Assembly: GCF_900107505.1 (NCBI RefSeq)
Contig: NZ_FNQH01000003.1
Coordinates: forward strand, 1-64,000
DNA: 64,000 nucleotides
Direction of reading: 5' to 3'
From: Trichococcus collinsii
GTDB taxonomy: Bacteria; Bacillota; Bacilli; Lactobacillales; Aerococcaceae
Positions 1-7,543 of the stretch are shown here, one piece after another; the stretch's first letter is position 1; the number at the start of each line of letters is the position of its first letter. The position numbers and the translations under genes were made by a program. Under the pieces are notes generated by a model. It saw only the letters and a program-made list of their open reading frames with translations, did no database searches and was not told the origin of the DNA.

Positions 1-150
1 AAGCATCTAAGCGTGAAGCCCCCCTCAAGATGAGATTTCCCATCACTTTAAGTGAGTAAGACCCCTGAGAGATGATCAGGTAGATAGGTTGGGAGTGGAA
101 GTACAGCGATGTATGGAGCGGACCAATACTAATCGGTCGAGGACTTAACC
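1..150 (+). rRNA. 23S ribosomal RNA, 3' end (partial)
   Basis: The window opens inside the 23S rRNA. The stretch ending in GGTCGAGGACTTAACC is the highly conserved 3' terminal part of bacterial 23S rRNA, preceded by the typical GGTTGGGAGTGGAAGTACAG segment. The exact mature end, near 150, is an estimate. The bulk of the gene lies to the left of the window. The short spacer that follows (151-242) holds no tRNA. Confidence 0.95.
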
Positions 151-242
151 AATTTTTAAAAAGATGAAAACTCAAGCGGTGTTTTCGGGTTCCCTTTAAA
201 TTTGTAGATTCAGTTTCAAGAGAACAACGTTCTCTTGAAAAA

Positions 243-359
243 TGTGCGGTGACGATGGCAAGAAGGTCACACCTGTTCCCATATCGAACACAGAAGTTAA
301 GCTTCTTAGCGCCGATTGTAGTGAAGGGTTTCCCTTTGTGAGAGTAGGACGTTGCCGCG
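243..359 (+). rRNA. 5S ribosomal RNA
   Basis: The sequence begins TGTGCGGTGACGATGGCAAG and contains the conserved 5S core CCCATATCGAACACAGAAGTT. It ends in a 3' arm (ACGTTGCCGCGC) that can pair with the 5' end. Length is about 117 nt, usual for a bacterial 5S. It sits about 90 bp after 23S and is followed by a terminator, so it closes the rRNA operon. Ends are accurate to a few bases. Confidence 0.95.
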
Positions 360-368
360 CAAACGAAA

Positions 369-408
369 AGCAAGCATGCAGGATATTCCTGGTGCTTGCT
401 TTTTTTTG
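369..408 (+). terminator. rRNA operon terminator
   Basis: An 8-bp stem AGCAAGCA/TGCTTGCT with a short loop is followed by an uninterrupted run of T. It lies directly after 5S rRNA and also separates the rRNA operon from the convergent CAP-domain gene. Confidence 0.85.
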
Positions 409-428
409 TTTTTTTGGATTAATTTCAG

Positions 429-1040
429 TTATTGACTTTGTTTTCCAAATAGCTGTACGGCATACAGAAATTCCCCGTCATAATGGACGCCGATGCCTAC
501 CTCCAGGAAATCGGGATGAATCATATTGGCGTAATGCCCCTCACTTTCCACCCATCCATCGAACAAAAATTCGGCCATACCTTCTTCGTCCTTGAAATAG
601 GTCGCCATTGCCAGATTTTCTCCGACCGTTTGATAAGGGTACCAGTAATCATCGGTCAGGATGATTGTGTAGAAATCGCTTCCGTCCGGCCTAGTATGTG
701 AAAACGATGTCTGGGTTTCAATAGCTCGATGATCGGCCGCCGCTTTAAGGGTTTCATTTTTTGTAAGGGACAGCAAGCCTTGCTCCGCGCGAAGCTCATT
801 CAGCAAAACCATGATCTTGTCTTCCACTAGGGTATAGTCGATTTCATCAGGTCGGGTGAAGGGCGCTGTGAGCAGGTCGACGCCTTCAGGACTTGTCAGT
901 ATTTGGATCTTCTCAGCCACATCTGTCTGGCCTGCGTGCTCGAGAAACGGGAATTTTTCGTTCAAGGCATTACGGTTTATTCCGTATCCCACCAACAACG
1001 CTGCTATGCCAGTGAATAGTAGGCCTCTGATGATTCGCAT
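429..1040 (-). CDS. CAP-domain (SCP/PR1-like) secreted or membrane-anchored protein
   Basis: 203 aa from the ATG at 1040. I prefer this start to the GTG at 1046 because AGGAG lies 8 nt upstream of the ATG but only about 2 nt from the GTG. An N-terminal hydrophobic segment (about residues 5-20) acts as signal peptide or anchor. Residues about 75-198 form a CAP domain with the hallmark motifs SHTRPDG, GENLA and W-ESEGHYANM. CAP-domain proteins of Gram-positive bacteria (YkwD-like) are extracytoplasmic and mostly of unknown activity. The substrate is unknown. It stands alone, convergent with the rRNA operon. Confidence 0.85.
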   Translation of the reverse strand: MRIIRGLLFTGIAALLVGYGINRNALNEKFPFLEHAGQTDVAEKIQILTSPEGVDLLTAPFTRPDEIDYTLVEDKIMVLLNELRAEQGLLSLTKNETLKAAADHRAIETQTSFSHTRPDGSDFYTIILTDDYWYPYQTVGENLAMATYFKDEEGMAEFLFDGWVESEGHYANMIHPDFLEVGIGVHYDGEFLYAVQLFGKQSQ

Positions 1041-1245
1041 CCGCACTGCTCCTTTCTTATTTTTGAATGATATATTAATGGAAAATATCCGACAGATTTA
1101 AGTATGTTTCCATTATAGTCAATCTTCCGTGAAATGTCCTGATGAAAGGCTAGAATTCGTTTTTTGTCGGATAGTTTGTTAAGATGAAGGTAATAATCGG
1201 AAGTAAGCAACTTGTTGTGGGCTGATTCTTGGAAGGGGAATTGCT

Positions 1246-2106
1246 ATGAACAAAAAGTTAGGATTACTGTTTATTTTCTGTGCTAGTGTCTTTGCTGCAT
1301 GCCAAAATGAGACCGAAAGTTCAACCGTAAATTCGGTGTTAAGCGAAGAATCATCTTCTGTTGCTGCCGAGTTCGAGGAAAGTGTTGCTAAAACGATCAT
1401 CTTTTCAAGCGGCGTAACGGACGGAATCACCAGAGGAGATAAGTATAACTATTTTGCCTTAGAAGGTACCGCCGAAGGGTTTGATCAAGTGACGACCCTA
1501 ATAGAAGGAACGGCTGTCGACTACCGCGAAACGAACAACGTGTGGGAGTTCGATTATCCGTATCAAGGCCCCGGAATCGAAACGGAAATTACTTTCACTA
1601 CGGATGCATCCGTCAGCTATGGCGATACCGGTATCAATCTGGATGATCTTGCTCCTGAAAGCTATGTCACCATAACTTTTATGCCCAATGAAAACCCAAC
1701 AATAACACCGCCTGCTTTTACGGTTAATGAAGGCGAAGCGCAAAACTTTTTGAGCGACGATTCCGGGATAAATGAATTAGTAACGGTGACGGAAATCCGA
1801 GAAATAGATGGGCTGGAAGATCTCAATCCACTTGGAGAAAAACTGTTGGAAGTGGAAATACAATACGTCAACAACGGCACCGTCGATACCTATATCGCGC
1901 CCAACTACTTTTTGGCACTTGATGGTGAGGGGAAAAGCCTGCCACTGCGCTATACCCATTTCTGGCTACATACTGTCGCACCGGGGGAGTCCTTCACAGA
2001 AAAGGCTTATTTTGACCTCACCAGCGAAGGGCCGTATGCAATCCAATTTTTTGATGGTGCTTGGATCGACAGCGAGGAAGAGGGCGGTACGGTCAATGAC
2101 CTCTAG
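1246..2106 (+). CDS. Putative lipoprotein with DUF4352/DUF5067-like C-terminal domain
   Basis: 286 aa, start ATG with GGAAGGGG about 7 nt upstream. The first 18 residues are a type II signal peptide ending in the lipobox FAAC, so Cys19 should be lipidated and the protein anchored outside the membrane. A Ser/Glu/Thr-rich linker follows. The last ~120 residues carry a pattern like the immunoglobulin-like DUF4352/DUF5067 domains of Firmicute lipoproteins: LLEVEIQYVNNG, a surface-exposed aromatic segment, then an APGES motif. No catalytic motif is visible and I do not recognise a specific function. The acidic, low-complexity linker is typical of wall-spanning lipoproteins. Confidence 0.7.
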   Translation: MNKKLGLLFIFCASVFAACQNETESSTVNSVLSEESSSVAAEFEESVAKTIIFSSGVTDGITRGDKYNYFALEGTAEGFDQVTTLIEGTAVDYRETNNVWEFDYPYQGPGIETEITFTTDASVSYGDTGINLDDLAPESYVTITFMPNENPTITPPAFTVNEGEAQNFLSDDSGINELVTVTEIREIDGLEDLNPLGEKLLEVEIQYVNNGTVDTYIAPNYFLALDGEGKSLPLRYTHFWLHTVAPGESFTEKAYFDLTSEGPYAIQFFDGAWIDSEEEGGTVNDL

Positions 2107-2177
2107 CTGAACGAAGGCTATCAAAAACTGCAGAAATTGTCTGGTTATGGGATTGTGCTAATAAATGGATAAAAGGA

Positions 2178-2214
2178 AACAGCCTTGTGCAGCGGAAAGC
2201 TGGACAGGGCTGTT
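2178..2214. terminator. Hairpin between the lipoprotein and usp genes
   Basis: AACAGCC and GGCTGTT form the outer stem, with CAGC/GCTG inside. It lies between two convergent genes and is flanked by moderately T-rich sequence on both sides, so it may end both transcripts. Confidence 0.5.
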
Positions 2215-2257
2215 CTTACGTTTTCTGAGGTACGGCTGCAAAAATTGTGCGTTACTT

Positions 2258-2692
2258 TTAAGTACGGACGACCAAAACATCACACGGTGCATGACGGACC
2301 ACATAGTTAGAGACCGATCCAACAAAAGCCCTGGTGATCGCACCTTTGCCGGTTGCTCCGATGACAATAAGATCGATGTTGTATTCTTTTGGAAATGCTT
2401 CAGCGATCAATGTCATGGGGTTGCCGTTGGTTACAGACTTCTTGATTTCAATCCCTTCATTTGTAGCGAATGTCATCATTTCATCGAGGAATTCATATTC
2501 CATGTCCTTGTATGCTTCCGTCAATCTGGATTCATATTCAGGGCTAAGAGGAACATTGCGTGTGTCCTTGACGTAGATAAGATGTAACGCGGCGTTATTG
2601 CGTTTGGCAATGGCAACAGCTTTTTTGAACGAATCTTCTGACTGACCTGAACCATCAACGGGAACCAAAATATTTTTGTATTCTGCTAACAT
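2258..2692 (-). CDS. Universal stress protein (UspA family, ATP-binding type)
   Basis: 144 aa, the usual size of a single-domain Usp. The ATG at 2692 has AGGAG 9 nt upstream. The N-terminus KNILVPVDGS and the C-terminal nucleotide-binding signature G-x2-G-x9-G(S/T) at residues 112-126 (GATG...GS) are both complete. This places it in the ATP-binding subgroup of the family (MJ0577-like). Usp proteins are cytoplasmic dimers induced by starvation and stress. The gene is monocistronic. A sequence around 2722-2735 resembles a catabolite-response element but has three mismatches, so I do not call it. Confidence 0.88.
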   Translation of the reverse strand: MLAEYKNILVPVDGSGQSEDSFKKAVAIAKRNNAALHLIYVKDTRNVPLSPEYESRLTEAYKDMEYEFLDEMMTFATNEGIEIKKSVTNGNPMTLIAEAFPKEYNIDLIVIGATGKGAITRAFVGSVSNYVVRHAPCDVLVVRT

Positions 2693-2900
2693 TTCTACCC
2701 GCTCCTTTTTTGATTTTGTTCAGAAAACGCTTCCTAAGTTAATTTTACAACAACACTGTTTGAAAGGAAAGCGGGGTACACGAGAAAAACATGTGAAAAA
2801 CACGTGAAAAGGACGAGAATTGTTTGGTTGGCAGAACTATTAAAAAGAAATGAAGCATGCTAAAATGAGTTTACGAAACAAGAGAGGAATGAAGGCGGAT

Positions 2901-3440
2901 ATGACGGAAGCGAACCAAGAGCGGGAAATCAGATATTGCAGGCAGACGAAGGTGATCCAGACGCACCATGTCTTTCCGTTCGATTCAAATTACCACGGTA
3001 CTTTGTTCGGCGGTAAATTGATGAGCATGATCGATGATTGTGCGGCAATTTCTGGAGAGCGGTTCGGGCGCACGACAAATGTGACCGCATCTGTGGACAC
3101 GTTGAACTTCCTCAAGCCGCTTCCAACAGGGCATTCAGTCTGCATCGATACGTTTGTGTCAGGAGCAGGCAAGACTTCCATGGAAATCTTCACAAAAGTG
3201 ACCGGGGAGAATCTTCGGACGGGGGAACGTTACTTGGCGGCAACCTGTTTTCTGACATTTGTGGCTCTCCCTGATGAAAATGGGGATAAAGTCTGTCTTC
3301 CGAAAATCGTACCGGAAACGGTAGAGGAAAAATTCATCAACAGCGGATATGAAGAAAGACGGCAAAAGCGGAGAGCCGATCTGGACTACCAAAAAGAGCT
3401 GCATGAGCATCTCACGATAGAAATACCTTGGGCAGACTAA
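2901..3440 (+). CDS. Acyl-CoA thioesterase, hotdog fold (YkhA-like)
   Basis: 179 aa from the ATG at 2901. Upstream in-frame ATGs at 2850, 2865 and 2889 lack a well-placed Shine-Dalgarno, and a TGCTAAAAT extended -10 at 2858-2866 would put transcription start downstream of the first two. The motif HHVFPFDSNYHGTLFGGKLMSMID matches the conserved helix-containing core of the YkhA/BFIT-type hotdog acyl-CoA hydrolases, which cleave acyl-CoA to free acid and CoA. A second conserved stretch is FVSGAGKTSMEIF. It lies 64 bp upstream of the malolactic enzyme start and could be cotranscribed with it. Confidence 0.85.
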   Translation: MTEANQEREIRYCRQTKVIQTHHVFPFDSNYHGTLFGGKLMSMIDDCAAISGERFGRTTNVTASVDTLNFLKPLPTGHSVCIDTFVSGAGKTSMEIFTKVTGENLRTGERYLAATCFLTFVALPDENGDKVCLPKIVPETVEEKFINSGYEERRQKRRADLDYQKELHEHLTIEIPWAD

Positions 3441-3504
3441 CGTTTGCAGGAAAAAACAGCATGGAAAAAAATACATACAAATGATGGAGCAGGAGTGTGT
3501 CAAC

Positions 3505-5133
3505 GTGTCGAAAACTAACGGAAAAGATTTATTGGGTCAGCCATTTTTGAATAAAGGGACCGCATTCACTTTGGAAGAACGGGCAACGCTAGGATTGGAA
3601 GGTCTATTGCCGACCGCAGTCCGAACATTGGAAGAGCAAGGAGAGATTGTCTATGCGCAATTAGGCCAACTGACCGATTCCTATTCCAAGCAGAAGCACC
3701 TGATGAATATCTATGCCCAGAATCGTGTGCTTTTTTACCATGTCATCGGGAAACATGTGACGGAGTTGTTGCCGGTCATCTATACGCCAACCATCGCCGA
3801 GACGGTCATGAATTATTCGCGGGATTACCAGATTCCCCAGGACGCAGTCTATTTGGATGTGAATCGTCCAGAAGCTATCCATAGCGCTCTGCTGAACGGC
3901 AGTAAAGATATGGATGAAATTAAAATGATGGTCATTACAGATGGCGAAGGTGTACTGGGCATAGGCGACTGGGGCATCCAGGGCATCGCGATTTCGGTAG
4001 GAAAACTGGCCGTCTACACAGTCGCTTCAGGATTGAATCCGCAACAAGTGTTGCCGATCGTGATCGATGCGGGTACAAACAACCAAGAGTTGCTGGAAGA
4101 TCCGTTCTACCTTGGGAACAAGCACAAACGCGTGACCGGAGAGGCTTATTACCCATTCATCGAAACGTTTGTTGAAGAGGCTTCCGCGCTGTTCCCGGAT
4201 GTGTTGTTCCATTGGGAAGATTTCGGCCGCGACAACGCCGCCAATATTCTGGAACAGTACCGCGATAAAATCTGCACGTTCAATGATGACATCCAAGGAA
4301 CCGGCGTGATGATGTCGGCTGCGATGGATTCGGTCGTCAGAGTCACTGATAAGCCGATTACAGAACACAAAATTCTTGTTTTCGGAGGCGGAACTGCCGG
4401 TGTCGGTGTTTCCGACCAAATCCTCATGGAGATGCTGCTGCAAGGTGCCGACAGCGAGGAAGCCCGCAAACAGTTTTACATGGTCGATCGCTACGGTCTG
4501 GTCACTGATGATATGGCAGACCTGACGCCGGGACAGCAAAAATATGCGCGCGCCGCGGATGAATTCCCTACACAGCTGACCGATTTGGCTGAAATCATCG
4601 ATGCCGTCAAACCGACCGTACTGATTGGGACTTCAGGCCAAGCAGGTGCCTTCACGCAAGCAGTCGTTGAAAAGATGGCAGCATACAATGAACATCCGGC
4701 AATCATGCCGATCTCCAATCCAACCAGATTATGCGAAGCAAAGGCTTCGGATGTTATCGCTTGGTCCGAGGGAAGAGCGTTGGTCGTCACCGGTAGCCCA
4801 TCCGATCCGATCGCATACAATGGCGTGAACTATAAAATCGGCCAAGCGAACAACGCCTTATTGTATCCGGGCTTAGGCTTCGGGATCGTCATCGCAAAAG
4901 CGAAGACAGTAACTGACAGAATGCTTTCCGCTGCAGCGCACGGCATCACTTCCCTGCAGAACTTGGAGGAAGCGGGAGCAGCGATTTTGCCGCCGGTTTC
5001 CCAGTTGCGCGAAGCATCGAAATTGGTTGCGGCAGCCGTTATCCAAGCAGCCATCGAAGACGGCGTAAATGGTGTTGAAATAACGGACCCGATGGAGGCT
5101 GTCGAAGCTGCCATCTGGAAAGCGGAATATTAG
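3505..5133 (+). CDS. mleA: Malolactic enzyme / NAD-dependent malic enzyme family
   Basis: 542 aa from GTG 3505, chosen because AGGAG lies 9 nt upstream and the length matches the ~540 aa of malolactic enzymes; in-frame ATGs at 3481 and 3484 have no ribosome site. The protein has the full malic-enzyme architecture: PFLNKGTAFT at the N-terminus, the Tyr motif VIYTPT, LGIGDWG, HWEDFGRDNAANIL, FNDDIQGTG (metal and malate binding) and the NAD fold GGGTAGVG. Malolactic enzyme (malate to L-lactate and CO2) and malic enzyme (malate to pyruvate) are close homologues. I favour malolactic from the N-terminus and lactic acid bacterium context but cannot prove it. fumC follows 51 bp downstream. Confidence 0.82.
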   Translation: MSKTNGKDLLGQPFLNKGTAFTLEERATLGLEGLLPTAVRTLEEQGEIVYAQLGQLTDSYSKQKHLMNIYAQNRVLFYHVIGKHVTELLPVIYTPTIAETVMNYSRDYQIPQDAVYLDVNRPEAIHSALLNGSKDMDEIKMMVITDGEGVLGIGDWGIQGIAISVGKLAVYTVASGLNPQQVLPIVIDAGTNNQELLEDPFYLGNKHKRVTGEAYYPFIETFVEEASALFPDVLFHWEDFGRDNAANILEQYRDKICTFNDDIQGTGVMMSAAMDSVVRVTDKPITEHKILVFGGGTAGVGVSDQILMEMLLQGADSEEARKQFYMVDRYGLVTDDMADLTPGQQKYARAADEFPTQLTDLAEIIDAVKPTVLIGTSGQAGAFTQAVVEKMAAYNEHPAIMPISNPTRLCEAKASDVIAWSEGRALVVTGSPSDPIAYNGVNYKIGQANNALLYPGLGFGIVIAKAKTVTDRMLSAAAHGITSLQNLEEAGAAILPPVSQLREASKLVAAAVIQAAIEDGVNGVEITDPMEAVEAAIWKAEY

Positions 5134-5184
5134 GACAAAAAGTACGTCCAAAAACGGAAGAAACGACAGGAAGGAACGGGATGA

Positions 5185-6546
5185 ATGGAATATCGGATTG
5201 AACATGACTCATTAGGGGAAGTAAAAGTAGCAGCGGATAAATTATGGGGTGCACAGACACAGCGTAGTCTGGAAAACTTCAAGATCGGAATCGAAAAGAT
5301 TCCGATGGAAGTCATCTACGCATTGGTCGAAATCAAGCGGGCTGCCGCAGCCTCAAACCATGAAGTCGGTTTGTTGGATGAGACAGTGGCAAAGGGCATC
5401 CTTTTGGCAGCTGACGAGGTGCTTGAAGGAAAGTGGGATGATCAATTTCCATTGTCCGTATGGCAGACCGGAAGCGGCACGCAATCCAATATGAACGTGA
5501 ACGAAGTGCTGGCGAACCGGGGCAACCAGCTTGTTGACGGCGGCATCCATCCCAACGACCACGTGAACAAGGGCCAGAGCTCCAATGACACATTCCCGGC
5601 TGCCATGCACATTGCCGGCGTACTGTACATAAAAAACAAACTGTATCCGGCGATTGATCAAATGATCGGCACCCTGACCCGCTTGGAGCAGGAAAATGCG
5701 GCGATCGTCAAATTGGGCCGTACGCATCTGCAGGATGCGACGCCATTGACATTAGGCCAGGAAATCAGCGCATGGCGCGTCATGCTTGAAGAAACCAAGT
5801 CAATGATCGAGGACTCCTTAAAATATATGCGACAAGTAGCCTTAGGTGGGACAGCGGTCGGAACGGGACTGAACGCCGATCCGATCTTCATCCAAAAAAC
5901 AATCGAAAAGGTTGCGGAACGCACGGGCGAGCCCTTCATCGGTGCAGAAAACAAATTCCATGCGCTGACCAGCAAAGATGCTTTCGTGCATACGCACGGG
6001 GCAGTCAAAGCATTGGCGGCCAATTTCTACAAGATCGCAAATGATGTGCGTTGGCTGGCAAGCGGTCCGAGAAGCGGAATCGGTGAAATCAGCATCCCGA
6101 TGAATGAGCCCGGAAGTTCGATCATGCCCGGAAAAGTCAATCCGACCCAATCCGAAGCCGTAACGATGGCCTGCATCCAAGTGATGGGCAACGACAGCGC
6201 CATTGGTTTTGCGGCTTCGCAAGGTTCTTTCCAGCTGAACACCTATATGCCGCTCATCGTGAATAGCTTCATGCAATCTGTCCGCCTGCTTGCGGATGCG
6301 CTGATCAGCTTTGATGAAAACTGCGCGAGCGGAATCAAGGCCGAACAGGACAAAATCAACCATAACCTGACCAATTCCTTGATGCTGGTGACTGCATTGA
6401 ACCCGTACATCGGCTATGAGAAAGCAGCCAAAATCGCCCAGAAGGCTTTCGCGGACGGCACTTCCTTGAAGGAGGCGGCTGTCGCGATGGGGCATGTCAC
6501 TGCTGAAGAGTTCGATAAGTACGTGGATCCGATGAAGATGGTATAA
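5185..6546 (+). CDS. fumC: Fumarate hydratase, class II
   Basis: 453 aa, close to the family's usual ~460. It interconverts fumarate and L-malate in the cytoplasm without an iron-sulfur cluster. Clear signatures are GSGTQSNMNVNEV near residue 100, GRTHLQDATPLTLGQE, and the superfamily signature GSSIMPGKVN at about residues 310-319. An AAGGA lies about 9 nt before the ATG. It is 51 bp downstream of the malolactic/malic enzyme in the same orientation and shares its terminator, which suggests one unit converting fumarate to malate and onward. Confidence 0.95.
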   Translation: MEYRIEHDSLGEVKVAADKLWGAQTQRSLENFKIGIEKIPMEVIYALVEIKRAAAASNHEVGLLDETVAKGILLAADEVLEGKWDDQFPLSVWQTGSGTQSNMNVNEVLANRGNQLVDGGIHPNDHVNKGQSSNDTFPAAMHIAGVLYIKNKLYPAIDQMIGTLTRLEQENAAIVKLGRTHLQDATPLTLGQEISAWRVMLEETKSMIEDSLKYMRQVALGGTAVGTGLNADPIFIQKTIEKVAERTGEPFIGAENKFHALTSKDAFVHTHGAVKALAANFYKIANDVRWLASGPRSGIGEISIPMNEPGSSIMPGKVNPTQSEAVTMACIQVMGNDSAIGFAASQGSFQLNTYMPLIVNSFMQSVRLLADALISFDENCASGIKAEQDKINHNLTNSLMLVTALNPYIGYEKAAKIAQKAFADGTSLKEAAVAMGHVTAEEFDKYVDPMKMV

Positions 6547-6562
6547 TAGTTTCCGACGAAGC

Positions 6563-6600
6563 GCGGATCGACAGGCAAGCCCGGTCGATCCGCTTTTGTT
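6563..6600 (+). terminator. Terminator after fumC
   Basis: A perfect 10-bp stem GCGGATCGAC/GTCGATCCGC is followed by TTTTGTTG and further Ts. It ends the malate/fumarate unit. Confidence 0.85.
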
Positions 6601-6640
6601 GTCTATTTTTTTAAACAGATCAAACATTGGAGGGCTAGTC

Positions 6641-7204
6641 ATGGATATAACATTAGAATTGATGAAGCACAGTGTTTTGGAAGGCGAGCGGATCCTGTTG
6701 CGTCCGGTCGGTTTAGCGGATGCCTCGGATATGTTCGAGTATGCTTCCAATGAGGAAACCACCCGTTTTGTCTTCGAAACGCATCGCAATCGGGCGATGA
6801 CGGAAGAGGCAATCGCGAATTACTTCATGGCGGCGCCAGCGGGGAAGTATGCGCTTGTAGTGAAGGACACCGATAAGATGATCGGGACGATCGATATTCG
6901 GCCGAACCTGACCGACCACATTGCGGAAATAGGCTATACCTTGAATAAGCATTACGGCGGGAACGGCTATATGACGCAAGCCGGCAAGCTCATCACGGCG
7001 CTGGCTTTTGATGTTTTGAAAATGGAAAAAGTCTTTGCGATGCATGACATTCTCAACCCGGCTTCAGGAGCGGTGATGAAGCGGCTAGGGATGCAATCGG
7101 AAGGGATATTGCGCAGACACAAAGTCTTCAAAGGGCGCAGCTGCGACATGGCTTATTATGGAATTCTGAAAGAAGAGTATTCCCGGCAAGCCAGGGAATA
7201 CTGA
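6641..7204 (+). CDS. GNAT N-acetyltransferase (RimJ/RimL-like)
   Basis: 187 aa from ATG 6641, which has GGAGG 7 nt upstream; reading frame to the left lacks a usable start. The sequence follows the RimJ/RimL/SpeG-like GNAT_3 pattern: ERILLRPVGLADASDMFEY at the N-terminus, an acetyl-CoA site region EIGYTLNKHYGGNGYMTQA, and a C-terminal MKRLGMQSEGILRRH. Such enzymes move acetyl from acetyl-CoA to protein N-termini or small amines; the substrate cannot be read from sequence. It has its own ribosome site after the fumC terminator. Confidence 0.85.
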   Translation: MDITLELMKHSVLEGERILLRPVGLADASDMFEYASNEETTRFVFETHRNRAMTEEAIANYFMAAPAGKYALVVKDTDKMIGTIDIRPNLTDHIAEIGYTLNKHYGGNGYMTQAGKLITALAFDVLKMEKVFAMHDILNPASGAVMKRLGMQSEGILRRHKVFKGRSCDMAYYGILKEEYSRQAREY

Positions 7205-7218
7205 ACCGCAAAAAAGCA

Positions 7219-7247
7219 TTGCTATTTCGGTGCTTTTCTCATACAAT
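7219..7247 (+). promoter_or_regulatory. Promoter of the proS T-box transcript
   Basis: TTGCTA at 7219-7224 and TACAAT at 7242-7247 are separated by exactly 17 bp. This places the transcript start just before the T-box leader. Confidence 0.7.
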
Positions 7248-7255
7248 AGTTAGTG

Positions 7256-7510
7256 ATTGAACGTAAGGAACAGTATATGGATGATGGGTAAAGAGAGTCT
7301 TTCCTAGGCTGGAAGAGGGACCCCCACTGATCCGTTGAACCTACCTGACAGTATGCTTTAGAAATAGGGCCGGTTTTCTGCCGTTACCAGATATTGAGTT
7401 GGGCTTTCGCAAATAATGAAAGCCAATGAAGGTGGTACCGCGGAAATACATCAGGAAAGTATATTTCGTCCTTGTTAAGGATGGATTATGCTTATTTTTT
7501 TGCAATCAAA
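7256..7510 (+). promoter_or_regulatory. T-box riboswitch (proline type inferred) upstream of proS
   Basis: The core T-box GGTGGTACCGCGG is at 7431-7443, preceded by a Stem I region with an AGAGAG motif. A terminator follows: arms 7457-7471 and 7476-7490 pair at 14 of 15 positions, then a run of Ts. In this family uncharged tRNA pairs its acceptor end with the T-box bulge and prevents termination. The likely specifier is CCT (proline) at 7340-7342 after GAA and before A, which fits the proS gene downstream. The codon assignment rests on position and is less certain than the T-box itself. Confidence 0.92.
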
Positions 7511-7543
7511 TAGAAAAAATATTTTAAAATCAGGAGGAAAAAC

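Noticed and set aside
242-595. 117-aa ORF on the plus strand
   Set aside because: It reads through the 5S rRNA and its terminator and overlaps the CAP-domain gene; it is a shadow.
2721-2736. cre site upstream of usp
   Set aside because: Three mismatches to the consensus; too weak to call.
5842-6789. 315-aa ORF on the minus strand
   Set aside because: Antisense to fumC, crosses its terminator; no recognisable domain.
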